From Bacteroidota bacterium (lineage in GTDB: Bacteria > Bacteroidota > Bacteroidia > M30B66): a stretch of 64,000 nt of DNA. Shown here one piece after another: positions 1 to 6,859 of this stretch. The notes beneath the pieces were generated by a model. The model was not told the DNA's origin. It saw only the letters and a list, made by a program, of their open reading frames with translations, and ran no database searches. Position numbers and translations under genes: made by a program. The DNA lies in the NCBI GenBank assembly GCA_027490225.1, contig JAIXYK010000061.1, positions 1 to 64,000 of the forward strand, read 5' to 3'. The stretch's first letter is position 1. Each line of letters starts with the position of its first letter.

Positions 1-33
1 AAATGTGCTTTTTACGCTTGTAATGTATTAAAG
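1..33. repeat. Partial copy of dispersed repeat family B (window edge)
   Basis: The first 33 bases match the end of the family B repeat seen at 11265-11381, with a shared core of AAATGTGCTTTTT followed by a CGCT box. As in other copies, it lies just beyond the stop codon of a minus-strand gene (72-1193). The rest of the copy is outside the window. Confidence 0.55.
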
Positions 34-71
34 CCAGTTATTTTCATATTTATTTAATAAGATATAAATAC

Positions 72-1193
72 TTAAATACTTTTTAAGACCTCGAAATCAG
101 TATTTTTTATTTTAACTCCTCTGTATCTAATTTCTAAATAATACAATCCTTCTTTCATTTGAGGGATACCGTAGTTTTTTGAGAATCTCCCACTTCTTAA
201 ATCAAATTCTTCTTTAATGACGGGCTTGTTCTGAATAATAGGTTGAAATGACTTTTTATTTGTTTTTTTATCAAGCAACACTCGACTCATAACAAGTTCA
301 ATTGTATCTTTTCTTAAAATTGATTTTGCTACAATATTAGTGTCTATTCCTATGTCGACATGAATAGAATCATTAGCATTGAATACACTCATTTTGTATT
401 TTCTATCCTTTCTTCTTTTTAAACCTTTGGGATAATAGTCATAACTTGTAATTTTGATTTGATTATTTAGAGAGAAACTTAAATCAGCCACCTTCTGATT
501 TAATGCATCAATTATTTTTGCTTGTTTAAGAATTATAGAATCTTTGTCGTAAATCAGATTTTGTAAAGAATCAACTTTATTCTCAAGTTTCTCTGTTTTA
601 GCGATTAATTCGGTTTTCTCTTTTTCCCACCTTTTTTTTGAGTCTTCTAATTGTCGTATTTTATCTCTAAGATTTTGATTTTTATTTCCTGCACTTTCCA
701 ATTCAGTTTTTAGCTCGTTAATTTTAATTTCCTTAACTACAATACCCCATTTGATAATGACTTCTGGTATATCATCAGTTTTAAAGAAATTGATAAATCT
801 ATTTAGTAAGCCTTCTTGTTGGATAGAATTCAATTTATTGAAGTTTGTCAATGAGTCTTTATACTTACTAATTTTGTCGTTTCTTAAATTTAGTTGGTGT
901 TTGAATTCTGTAAGAGAATCTCTTAAAGCACTATTATTAATTGGAAGTTCTTTCTGCAATTCGTCTAGGAAGTCTTGTGCATCACTTGTTTTCTTCTCTT
1001 CTTGGGGTAAAATGTCATCTTTCATAACTACTAATAATTCTAGAGGGCTTGCTGATTTTACTTTGTCTGGATTTTTAACAAGAGTGTAGTACATCCAGTA
1101 ACAAAAGAATAATAGCATCAGAATTATAATAATTCTTATAATTCTCTTAAGAATTAAATCTATATCAATTTTAATTTCTTTTTTAGTGCTCAT
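72..1193 (-). CDS. Membrane-anchored coiled-coil protein, unknown function
   Basis: 373 aa from an ATG; family not recognised. A short basic cytoplasmic N-terminus (about residues 1-16) is followed by one hydrophobic membrane helix (about 17-40), a long region rich in K, E, L and N that looks like coiled coil (about 60-245, with heptad-like leucines around 165-245), and a compact mixed C-terminal domain (about 250-373) that could be beta-rich. The layout suggests a single-pass inner-membrane protein with a long stalk on the far side. No enzyme motif is visible. It is followed downstream by a family B repeat copy and is the outermost gene of the minus-strand accessory array. Confidence 0.75.
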   Translation of the reverse strand: MSTKKEIKIDIDLILKRIIRIIIILMLLFFCYWMYYTLVKNPDKVKSASPLELLVVMKDDILPQEEKKTSDAQDFLDELQKELPINNSALRDSLTEFKHQLNLRNDKISKYKDSLTNFNKLNSIQQEGLLNRFINFFKTDDIPEVIIKWGIVVKEIKINELKTELESAGNKNQNLRDKIRQLEDSKKRWEKEKTELIAKTEKLENKVDSLQNLIYDKDSIILKQAKIIDALNQKVADLSFSLNNQIKITSYDYYPKGLKRRKDRKYKMSVFNANDSIHVDIGIDTNIVAKSILRKDTIELVMSRVLLDKKTNKKSFQPIIQNKPVIKEEFDLRSGRFSKNYGIPQMKEGLYYLEIRYRGVKIKNTDFEVLKSI

Positions 1194-1440
1194 GAGTTAC
1201 AGTTTTAACGTCTTATTTAATGTTCAAATGTTACTATTAGTTTAACAAATATACTCAATTCTGCAAATTTGATTGTTAGACTAAAGTTAATGATATGTTA
1301 ATTTAGCTAAATATATCATTAATTTATTTTCGGATTTTTTTACTTTTAACAGTAGAAAGTTCTTATTTAAATGTTACTTCTTTTGGTTTAACAAGCTGCA
1401 CTTTCTTTTCCTAAAAATGGTTTACATCTGTTATTCGCCG

Positions 1441-1488
1441 GAGTGTAAAGTAGAAAGTATAAAGTTGAAAGGGGTAAAGGGAAAGGGG
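1441..1488. repeat. AAAGTRTAAAGT-type low-complexity repeat
   Basis: A run of units such as GTGTAAAGT, AAAGTATAAAGTT and GGGTAAAGGG. Its reverse complement closely matches the CTTTATACTTT run near 49958-50036. The two copies lie about 48 kb apart in opposite orientations, both intergenic. Confidence 0.5.
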
Positions 1489-1626
1489 GCAATCCTTCCT
1501 ATGTCACTTAAATGCACCACCTCAAACATGAATTTTATTATATTGATATTCAATTGAATAGCAAATATTTTAAAGTAATTCACACTAAATGTAACAATAA
1601 CTCGATTAATACATAGAAGAACAATG

Positions 1627-1634
1627 TATATTTG
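1627..1634 (+). promoter_or_regulatory. Bacteroidota -7 promoter element for padR
   Basis: TATATTTG fits the Bacteroidota -7 consensus TAnnTTTG exactly. Only four bases separate it from the padR ATG at 1639, so transcription would begin at or next to the start codon. No clear TTG -33 box is seen. Confidence 0.5.
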
Positions 1635-1638
1635 ACCT

Positions 1639-1992
1639 ATGTATTCGAAAGAACTTTTAAAAGGAACACTTAGCACCATTCTGCTCACCTTGTTAGATGA
1701 GAAGGGGAGAATGTATGGGTATGAAATAACACAGGCGGTGAAAGAGCGCACCGATGGTAAAATATTGCTCAAAGAAGGCTCCTTGTATCCAGCCTTGCAT
1801 AAGTTAGAAGCCGAAGGTTTTCTAAGTACTGAAGAAGAGTTTATTGGTAAAAGACCGCGCATCTATTACCGATTAACAACTACCGGGAAAGCGCAATCTC
1901 GGATTCTTGTGGACGAACTTTTTCAGTTTTACGAAACCCTTCAGCAATTAATTGTCCCTCAACCTGAATTAAATTATGGAGCTGCGGGATGA
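1639..1992 (+). CDS. PadR family transcriptional regulator
   Basis: 117 aa, the usual size for a small PadR (subfamily s1) protein. The winged-helix signature is clear: the MYGYEI segment near residues 25-30, the EGSLYPALHKLE recognition/wing segment near 46-57, and the GKRPRIYYRLT wing near 69-79. These proteins bind DNA as dimers and usually repress a neighbouring membrane-protein gene in response to a ligand or stress. The last 17 bases overlap the next gene (1976-2596), so the two are co-transcribed and probably translationally coupled. The -7 element 4 nt before the ATG suggests a leaderless transcript. The regulator assignment is firm; its target is inferred. Confidence 0.93.
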   Translation: MYSKELLKGTLSTILLTLLDEKGRMYGYEITQAVKERTDGKILLKEGSLYPALHKLEAEGFLSTEEEFIGKRPRIYYRLTTTGKAQSRILVDELFQFYETLQQLIVPQPELNYGAAG

Positions 1993-2596
1993 TCAATTTG
2001 AACAAGTGTCGTTGCTGGTGAACCGGTCAGTTAGCATGCACTCGCTTCGGGTACAATTGCTCGATCATTTGTGTTGTCACATTGAAGCACAAATGGATGC
2101 AGGAATTTCATTCGATTCGGCTTTGAAAGAGGCCATTCTACAGTTATCGCCCGAAGGCTTAACGGCTGTAGAAGAACGAACCATCTTTTTACTCACTTTT
2201 AAAAAACAACTTACTATGAAAAAGCTATTGTATTTCACCGGATTCCTCGCGGCATTATTTACCATGTCTTCTATGACCTTTCGAACCTTTCACTGGCCAT
2301 ACGGAAATGTACTTATGTTTTTTGGTAATGGATTTTTGCTATTATCTATGATTTGTCTACTCGTTATTGCCATTCGAAATTATTCATCGATTTCGAGCAG
2401 CGCACGCATTAGAAGTTTAAGTGGTGCCATTGGTGGAATGATTGTCGCCACAGGCTCGATGTTTAAATTCCTTCACTGGCCAGGTGCAAACATTTTGTTT
2501 CTATTAGGCGCTGTTGTTTTGATTTGCGTGTTCCTTCCTATTCTGTTTTTTCAATTGTATAAGAACGACGTTGCTAAATCTTCAGAACCAGTTTAA
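1976..2596 (+). CDS. PadR-associated membrane protein with duplicated GldL-like motif
   Basis: 206 aa. Residues 1-75 are a soluble helical region with an LRVQLLDHLCCHIE-type segment, of the kind found in PadR-linked and anti-sigma-like membrane proteins. Four hydrophobic helices follow between about residues 80 and 200. Two of them carry the same motif: FRTFHWPYGNVLMFFG (about 102-117) and FKFLHWPGANILFLLG (about 162-177). This resembles the FKxxHWPGA motif of the gliding/T9SS protein GldL, but the C-terminal GldL domain is absent. It overlaps padR by 17 bases and is followed by a strong terminator. It is probably the regulated partner of PadR; its biochemical role is unknown. Confidence 0.8.
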   Translation: MELRDDQFEQVSLLVNRSVSMHSLRVQLLDHLCCHIEAQMDAGISFDSALKEAILQLSPEGLTAVEERTIFLLTFKKQLTMKKLLYFTGFLAALFTMSSMTFRTFHWPYGNVLMFFGNGFLLLSMICLLVIAIRNYSSISSSARIRSLSGAIGGMIVATGSMFKFLHWPGANILFLLGAVVLICVFLPILFFQLYKNDVAKSSEPV

Positions 2597-2662
2597 CATA
2601 GGTTTCTGCTTTCGGAGTTAATGCTTTTTTGTTTTGATTGCATTAAACCGATTGATTTTTAA

Positions 2663-2703
2663 AACGCAAAGTCCATTTGGATTCGAATGGGCTTTGCGTT
2701 TTC
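2663..2703 (+). terminator. Rho-independent terminator after the padR operon
   Basis: A 15-bp stem (2663-2677 with 2686-2700, one G-T pair) carrying the CGCAAAG/CTTTGCG core, with an 8-base loop and a short T run. It lies 67 bases after the stop at 2596. Confidence 0.85.
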
Positions 2704-2727
2704 TGCATTGCAATGTTGTAGTATTTC

Positions 2728-2820
2728 TATTTGATTTAGATAAAATTTAATCTTACCTACCTGCTGCGCAAGCGGGCGAAGCGTATACCTTGTATAGCGT
2801 AGCACGTGGTGCCGCAGTAG
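2728..2820. repeat. Dispersed palindromic repeat family A, copy 1
   Basis: Matches 6860-6961 over the upstream TTGATTTAGATAAAAT part and the core GCGCAAGCGGGCGAAGCGTA ... GTGCCGCAG. The core folds as CTGC-GCAA-GCGG and as an imperfect TATAC/GTATA stem. This copy lacks the right-hand half seen in copies 2 and 3. On the minus strand it lies just beyond the stop of the UPF0175 gene. Confidence 0.8.
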
Positions 2821-2860
2821 TGATGTTACTCTTCAGCTTCTTTAAGAGCTTGTTTTTCTA

Positions 2861-3082
2861 TTATTTAATATCTCTCGGAAGGTCAGATGCAGGATAATTA
2901 AATATGGAAACGTTATATCGTCCAAGCAGTTCTGCAAAGGTTCTTTTAGACAAACCCACTAACTCAGCAGCTTGACCTAAAGAAAGTTTTCCTTGTTCGT
3001 AAAGCTTTGTCGCAAGTAACATTGCTATTTCCTTGTCATCCAAATCAAATGAATCAGGTACATTAAATGTTAAGGTTTTCAT
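2861..3082 (-). CDS. UPF0175 family antitoxin-like protein (orphan)
   Basis: 73 aa, starting at the ATG that gives MKTLTFNVPDSF; a longer reading from 3133 adds an unlikely leader. The protein has the UPF0175 layout: an N-terminal strand, the segment DKEIAMLLATKLYEQGKLSLGQAAELVGLSKR in parts (about residues 18-50) with a helix-turn-helix, and a short C-terminal tail ending DLPRDIK. UPF0175 proteins are antitoxins normally followed by a DUF3368 PIN-type toxin. Here the downstream 260 bases contain only repeat A and no toxin reading frame, so the gene is an orphan or half of a lost module. The 145-aa gene upstream is not a known partner. Confidence 0.8.
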   Translation of the reverse strand: MKTLTFNVPDSFDLDDKEIAMLLATKLYEQGKLSLGQAAELVGLSKRTFAELLGRYNVSIFNYPASDLPRDIK

Positions 3083-3129
3083 GAAGTAAAGATAATGAAA
3101 ATTGGTTAATGGTTGATGCAATTTCAAAG

Positions 3130-3567
3130 TCATGCATTGCTATTTCTAATTGTTGTAAAAAGATTATTTCCTTTCTCGAATTGCTCGCCGATTGCATCCA
3201 TCGTCATATTACTGATTTCATTAACTTTTAATAAAATTTCACTGCTTGTTTCAATATGCCAGGCAAATACTTTGTTATGTTCGATCCACTTTGCTTCCCA
3301 AAATAAGTCGCCATATCGATATAAAATTACAAAATCATCTGATTTCTGTTGGTCAGTATCAAAACTCAACCCTTTTGAGATTAAGTTATTAACATCAAAT
3401 TGGTCGGCATTCATTTGTCCTAAAGAAAAAAGTTCATCGTCTTCTTGGTTAATTTCAGAAGATGGTATGTTATAGTCAATTCTAAATTGCTCTATTCCTC
3501 CTGAATATTTTTCAATTACCGCTTGTTTACGTATAATCAAGTTGTAAATGTGCATGTATGTCGCCAT
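3130..3567 (-). CDS. Hypothetical protein
   Basis: 145 aa from an ATG, acidic, with no signal peptide or membrane helix; family not recognised. It contains an aromatic beta-rich middle (FVILYRYGDLFWEAKWIE, about residues 78-95) and a helical C-terminus. It ends 47 bases before the start of the UPF0175 gene on the same strand, so the two may share a transcript. A possible -7 element (TATATTTG on the minus strand, 3610-3603) lies 35 bases before the ATG. The regular codon pattern and isolated position between repeats support a real cassette-like gene. Confidence 0.65.
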   Translation of the reverse strand: MATYMHIYNLIIRKQAVIEKYSGGIEQFRIDYNIPSSEINQEDDELFSLGQMNADQFDVNNLISKGLSFDTDQQKSDDFVILYRYGDLFWEAKWIEHNKVFAWHIETSSEILLKVNEISNMTMDAIGEQFEKGNNLFTTIRNSNA

Positions 3568-3690
3568 AATGTTAAATTAATGTTTTTTAGCCTGACCAAT
3601 ACCAAATATATGCAAGCAAGTTGAAATTTATTTGCGGTTTGAAAAATATTTATAAAACTACCTCTTAAAGTAAATGATTGTTCTTGGACA

Positions 3691-3856
3691 AGCTAACTCA
3701 TACACGCCCGCTGCGCAAGCGGGCGAAGCGTATACCTTTATAGCGTATCACGCGGTGCCGCAGTTAGGTGAATTTTGTGAAATGAAATGTAAACGCGGCA
3801 TGCGCCCTATTTGTTAAATGCTGCTTGTCCCAAAGAAATTGTTTTTTTCGCTTGCC
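3691..3856. repeat. Dispersed palindromic repeat family A, copy 2 (attC-like ends)
   Basis: Contains the A core (GCGCAAGCGGGCGAAGCGTA ... CGCGGTGCCGCAG) and the right half TTTTGTGAAATGAAATGT ... CGCGGCATGCGCCC shared with copy 3. Outer arms AGCTAACT (3691-3698) and AGTTAGGT (3762-3769) are complementary at 7 of 8 positions; read on the minus strand they resemble integron core boxes RYYYAAC and GTTRRRY. It lies directly after the stop of the Fic toxin gene. Confidence 0.75.
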
Positions 3857-3874
3857 TTTTATTGAGCACTTTGC

Positions 3875-4486
3875 TTATGCTTGATTTTTCGTTTCAATTA
3901 ATTCATAAATCAATTCAGTAAGTGTTTTTAGGTCGCTTTCTATTGTTCCTTTCATGTATCTTTCGTAAACACTTTTATTATCTAGTGGGTTGAGATTCAA
4001 GGTCAACCCTTTTTCTATAGCCAGCAATCTCAGAAATTCTCTTTGTGCTCGTCCATTTCCTTCTCTAAATGGATGTAAGTAGTTTACATTGTCTAAAATC
4101 TCTGCTAGCTTCTTGGCTAAATTTTCTTTATTACTTTTTGGAATTTCTTTGAATTCGCTTATCAAAGTGTTTATGTATTTAAAAGCATTGTCAAAATGGG
4201 TGGTTGGGAAAAATTGTTTCCCGTCTTTACTTATCTCAACAATCCTTTTTTTTCCTGCCCAAGCATATAAATCTTGAAATAGATGTTTATGAATCAAAAA
4301 AAGACTTTCAATTTCCTTAATTTTTATTGGATTTTCATTTAGTTCGTGTAGCCGTTTTGTAACAGCACCGCTTTCAACAAAGAGCAATACTTCTGCATCA
4401 GTAATATCTTGTAGATTTCTTAATATTCCTGTTTTAGGGTCAGTGTAAGTATAGTCAGGGTCTAAGTATTTATAAGCGTTAGACAT
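3875..4486 (-). CDS. fic: Fic/DOC family toxin (class I Fic, AMP-transferase type)
   Basis: 203 aa, taking the ATG that gives MSNAYKYLDP; this start lies inside the last codons of the antitoxin gene (8-base overlap ATGTCTAA), the usual toxin-antitoxin coupling. The complete Fic motif HPFREGNGR is at residues 138-146, with catalytic His138, and a flap segment KQFFPTTHF lies near 90-98. Proteins with this canonical motif transfer AMP from ATP to hydroxyl side chains of target proteins; in Fic toxins of this class gyrase and topoisomerase IV are known targets. It is neutralised by the product of 4479-4700. The target here is inferred from the family. Confidence 0.93.
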   Translation of the reverse strand: MSNAYKYLDPDYTYTDPKTGILRNLQDITDAEVLLFVESGAVTKRLHELNENPIKIKEIESLFLIHKHLFQDLYAWAGKKRIVEISKDGKQFFPTTHFDNAFKYINTLISEFKEIPKSNKENLAKKLAEILDNVNYLHPFREGNGRAQREFLRLLAIEKGLTLNLNPLDNKSVYERYMKGTIESDLKTLTELIYELIETKNQA

Positions 4487-4700
4487 AAGCTTTTTCTTTA
4501 GCAAATGTGACCAATTCACTCAATGATATTTTCCCTATTACGTAGTCTCGTATTATTTCAATTCCTTTTGCGGTTGGTTTATAACCTTCAAACATATTAC
4601 TTCCCAGAGCATTTGCTGTGCTTTCTAATATTCTCAAGTCAGAAAATTTCACTCCCATTATTGTAAGGTTGCTTCTGTCTATTTCGATTGTATGAAACAT
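4479..4700 (-). CDS. VbhA-like Fic antitoxin
   Basis: 73 aa. The inhibitory motif [S/T]xxxE[G/N] is present as SNMFEG (about residues 34-39), followed by a VbhA-type tail with GIEIIRDYVIGKISLSEL. In class I systems the antitoxin helix inserts its glutamate into the Fic active site and blocks productive ATP binding. The N-terminal third (FHTIEIDRSNLTIMGVKFSDL) is an extra segment that could bind DNA or dimerise. The gene precedes the toxin and overlaps it by 8 bases. A -7-like element (TAAATTTG on the minus strand, 4730-4723) is 22 bases before the ATG. Confidence 0.88.
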   Translation of the reverse strand: MFHTIEIDRSNLTIMGVKFSDLRILESTANALGSNMFEGYKPTAKGIEIIRDYVIGKISLSELVTFAKEKAYV

Positions 4701-4784
4701 GTTTTTAAGTTTTATTCAACTCCAAATTTACAAATTTTCCGCACAACTTTCGTTCGTTTCTAAGTTCGTAAAAGAAAATTGTAT

Positions 4785-4892
4785 GACGTTCTTATGGCAG
4801 GCGCAGAAAACATTTCAACCTTAAATGTTTATTTGAAACCTGAGCATTTAAGGTTAATAAAATGTTTAATGATAAAATATGGCTGTTTTCTT
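4785..4892. repeat. Dispersed repeat family B, copy 1
   Basis: About 108 bases sharing GACGTTCTTATGGCAG, CGCAGAAAACATTTCAAC and TAATAAAATGTTT blocks with the other B copies. It contains a perfect 10-bp inverted repeat, ACCTTAAATG (4818-4827) and CATTTAAGGT (4845-4854). On the minus strand it begins just after the vapC stop at 4906. Confidence 0.75.
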
Positions 4893-4905
4893 AGTTTGAC
4901 AATCT

Positions 4906-5301
4906 TTAATCAAAGGTCAATAATTTAAGTCTGTCAATGTGTTTAAAATGTTTGGTGTTTAATGTATCAAAAGTTATTTCATGTATTATGGCAGTCGCAG
5001 CAATAAATAAATCGGGTTTGTCAATTGACTTTCGTTTAGGTTTTAATTCCGAAACAATTCTAGCTGCTTCTCTTGCAGCCATGCTATCGAAATCTAAAAC
5101 CACTATTTGTGTTAGCATCTTGTTCCAAAATTCTTTGTGAGCTTCTGTTGCGCCATTAAAAATTTCAAATTCTGTAATACTTGAGATGTAAATTTTTTGA
5201 TACTTACGAAAATGATGAACTAGTCTTGAATTCTCTTTATCTGTTTTACGAAAATAATCAATCAGAATAGAAGTATCGATTATTAATTTTTCGTTCTCCA
5301 T
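4906..5301 (-). CDS. vapC: VapC-type PIN domain toxin ribonuclease
   Basis: 131 aa, a normal PIN-domain length. The acidic metal-binding residues are in place: Asp9 in IIDTSILIDYF, Glu44 in ITEFEIFNG, Asp97 in DKPDLFIAATA, and the fourth-site segment FDTLNTKHF (about 111-119). VapC toxins are Mg-dependent endoribonucleases, most often cutting tRNA or rRNA. The ATG lies inside the preceding antitoxin gene (19-base overlap), a typical operon layout. Function is secure at family level; the RNA target is unknown. Confidence 0.93.
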   Translation of the reverse strand: MENEKLIIDTSILIDYFRKTDKENSRLVHHFRKYQKIYISSITEFEIFNGATEAHKEFWNKMLTQIVVLDFDSMAAREAARIVSELKPKRKSIDKPDLFIAATAIIHEITFDTLNTKHFKHIDRLKLLTFD

Positions 5302-5513
5302 GCAGCAATACTTTTTCTATTTTCCTCAATTAGCCTGATCTCTTCTTTTGAATAAACTGGTCCTTTAAGCAAGAAATCAATAAACTCATTATTCTCTTGT
5401 TGTACAGGAGTTCCTTCATCCAGCTCTTGTCTGAGTCTTTCTCTTTGCTTAGGAGTAAGCGCTTTAACTAATGTCAAAAGCTCTTGAAAAGGTATATTGA
5501 ATCTCAATTCCAT
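5283..5513 (-). CDS. vapB: VapB-type antitoxin
   Basis: 76 aa from the ATG giving MELRFNIPFQ. A longer reading from 5609 runs into repeat family B and lacks typical coding content, so the shorter start is preferred. The protein has an N-terminal strand/helix segment (LLTLVKALTPKQRERLRQEL, about residues 11-30) used for dimerisation and DNA binding in this group, and a C-terminal part (KEEIRLIEENRKSIAAW) that would wrap the toxin. It overlaps vapC by 19 bases. Its -7 element is 4 bases upstream of the ATG, suggesting a leaderless mRNA. Confidence 0.88.
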   Translation of the reverse strand: MELRFNIPFQELLTLVKALTPKQRERLRQELDEGTPVQQENNEFIDFLLKGPVYSKEEIRLIEENRKSIAAWRTKN

Positions 5514-5517
5514 AGTA

Positions 5518-5525
5518 CAAATATA
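5518..5525 (-). promoter_or_regulatory. -7 promoter element of vapBC
   Basis: Read on the minus strand the sequence is TATATTTG, a perfect TAnnTTTG. Exactly four bases separate it from the vapB ATG (5513), the same spacing as at padR and mce. Confidence 0.5.
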
Positions 5526-5574
5526 ATTATATTTATTTTCAAAAAGGATACATTTAAGGAACCCAATGAAAAAC

Positions 5575-5697
5575 GGTTTTAACGTTTCCTTGGCAGCCGC
5601 AGAATGCATTTCAACCTAAAAAGTTTCTACAAAATCATGAATCTCAAAATTACTAAAATGTTTCACGTGAACTGAGAAGTGCTTTTTGCGCTTAATT
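5575..5697. repeat. Dispersed repeat family B, copy 2
   Basis: Shares AACGTTTCCTTGGCAGCCGCAG, the CATTTCAACCT block, TTACTAAAATGTTT and the end block GTGCTTTTTGCGCTT with the other copies. On the minus strand it begins about 18 bases after the stop of the Fic gene at 5715. Confidence 0.78.
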
Positions 5698-5714
5698 TGT
5701 ATAATTCACTCCAT

Positions 5715-6668
5715 TTAAATTACGCGATATCGTGTTTTGTTTTTTTCTCCTGTCTTTTCGATTATTTTAAGCTCTGTAGCTTTTAACAAATCTCGGCTGG
5801 CTGTTGCGGTTGAAATATCTTTGAAAATATCCATATATTCTTTGCGAGAAAACTCCGATTTATTTAATTGAATAAAATACTCCAATCGATTGATATCTGT
5901 CATTATTCGATTATTGTAATTTAGTAATTCGCTTAAGGACTTATCAATTACATCTAACATGTATGCTATAAAAGGTGTAGACTTTCCAGATTTATCGCTT
6001 ACTGACAAGGCTTTGTAATAATCAGCTTGCGTTTTGTTAATTAAAGTTTCAAATGGCAAAAACTCAAAAACAGGAAATTCTTGAACGAGTATTAATGTTT
6101 GCCACAACCTTCCCATTCTTCCATTCCCATCAATAAATGGATGAATAAATTCCATTTCATAATGAAAAACACAACTTTTAATTAAAGTTAATTCATCTTT
6201 ATTTTTCAAATAATCAAAAAGGTCTTTCATTAAAAATGGAACATGCTCAAATGGAGGTGCTAAATGGGCCTGTTTTTCACCTTTAACAATTCCTACACTT
6301 TGCTTCCTGTAAACACCAGCTTCATTCACAAGACCGGCCATCAATGTCTTATGTGCTTTTAAAAAAGACTTACTTGAATTAGGATTTAAATTGTTTAACG
6401 AATCATAAACATTTAATGCATTTATAACTTCAAGAATATCTTTTTGGGGGCCAATAACTTTTTTATTTTCTAAAATTGCCGAAACTTGCTCTTCTGTTAG
6501 TGTGTTACCTTCTATGCTTAATGAGGAATGCACCGTTTTAATCTTATTCTGCTTTCTTAATTGAGGAGTTTGCTTGTTAAGATAGTTTGCATTTACTTCA
6601 CCAATCTTTATTGATATTGAGCTAATTAACTTTAAAATTTGAGGCGTGATTTCATATGGCGGCTTCAT
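5715..6668 (-). CDS. Fic family protein, class II, self-inhibited, with C-terminal winged helix
   Basis: 317 aa, taking the start MKPPYEITPQ. A reading from 6680 adds MIVS, but those codons are part of a repeated operator-like palindrome, so the shorter start is favoured. The N-terminal inhibitory helix carries S49-xxx-E53-G54-N55 and the Fic motif HPFIDGNGR is at 176-184, with catalytic His176. The last ~65 residues (from about 250) look like a winged helix-turn-helix. Class II Fic proteins AMPylate targets and are held off by their own N-terminal glutamate. The winged helix plus the palindromes at the start suggest autoregulation, which is inference. Confidence 0.92.
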   Translation of the reverse strand: MKPPYEITPQILKLISSISIKIGEVNANYLNKQTPQLRKQNKIKTVHSSLSIEGNTLTEEQVSAILENKKVIGPQKDILEVINALNVYDSLNNLNPNSSKSFLKAHKTLMAGLVNEAGVYRKQSVGIVKGEKQAHLAPPFEHVPFLMKDLFDYLKNKDELTLIKSCVFHYEMEFIHPFIDGNGRMGRLWQTLILVQEFPVFEFLPFETLINKTQADYYKALSVSDKSGKSTPFIAYMLDVIDKSLSELLNYNNRIMTDINRLEYFIQLNKSEFSRKEYMDIFKDISTATASRDLLKATELKIIEKTGEKNKTRYRVI

Positions 6669-6698
6669 TGATACTATCATTTGATACTATCAAAGATA
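6668..6698 (-). promoter_or_regulatory. Tandem palindromic operator and -7 element of the class II fic gene
   Basis: Two 13-bp copies, TTGATACTATCAT (6668-6680) and TTGATACTATCAA (6681-6693), follow each other with no gap; the second is a perfect palindrome about its centre. A -7 element (TATCTTTG on the minus strand, 6698-6691) overlaps the second copy. A protein bound here would block RNA polymerase or translation start. Confidence 0.65.
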
Positions 6699-6736
6699 AT
6701 TTAAAATATCTATTTGCCAACTTTAAATAATTTGCC

Positions 6737-6858
6737 AATCGTTCCTATTGCATCCACAGAAAGCATTTCGACTTAAAAAGCTTTTATGAAACCTGAGGTT
6801 TTACAAGTAATAAAGTTTTTTATAAGAAGCAGCAGTTTTTTTGGGCTTGCGCTGTATT
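6737..6858. repeat. Dispersed repeat family B, copy 3
   Basis: Diverged copy: ATCGTTCCTATTGCATCCACAG, AGCATTTCGACTTAAAAAG, GAAACCTGAGG and an end block GGGCTTGCGCTGTATT. It directly abuts family A copy 3, so the two families sit side by side between the same two genes. Confidence 0.65.
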
Positions 6859-6859
6859 G

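Larger units (their letters stand above)
1194..1638. other. Non-coding stretch upstream of padR
   Basis: About 445 bases between divergent genes. It is AT-rich and has no convincing ORF; the reverse-strand reading at 1431-1862 is a shadow of the padR gene. It contains a purine-rich run near 1441-1488 that is the reverse complement of the pyrimidine motif seen at 49958-50036, and the padR -7 promoter element at its right end. Confidence 0.5.

Noticed and set aside
1431-1862. 143-residue reading frame on the minus strand
   Set aside because: It covers the padR gene on the other strand, and its residue make-up is that of a shadow frame.
1976-2596. GldL gliding motor protein
   Set aside because: Only the helix motif is shared, and no gldK, gldM or gldN genes are near.
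5514-5609. N-terminal extension of the VapB antitoxin starting MHSAAAKETLK
   Set aside because: It translates repeat family B; the -7 element lies after it and the family begins at MELRF.
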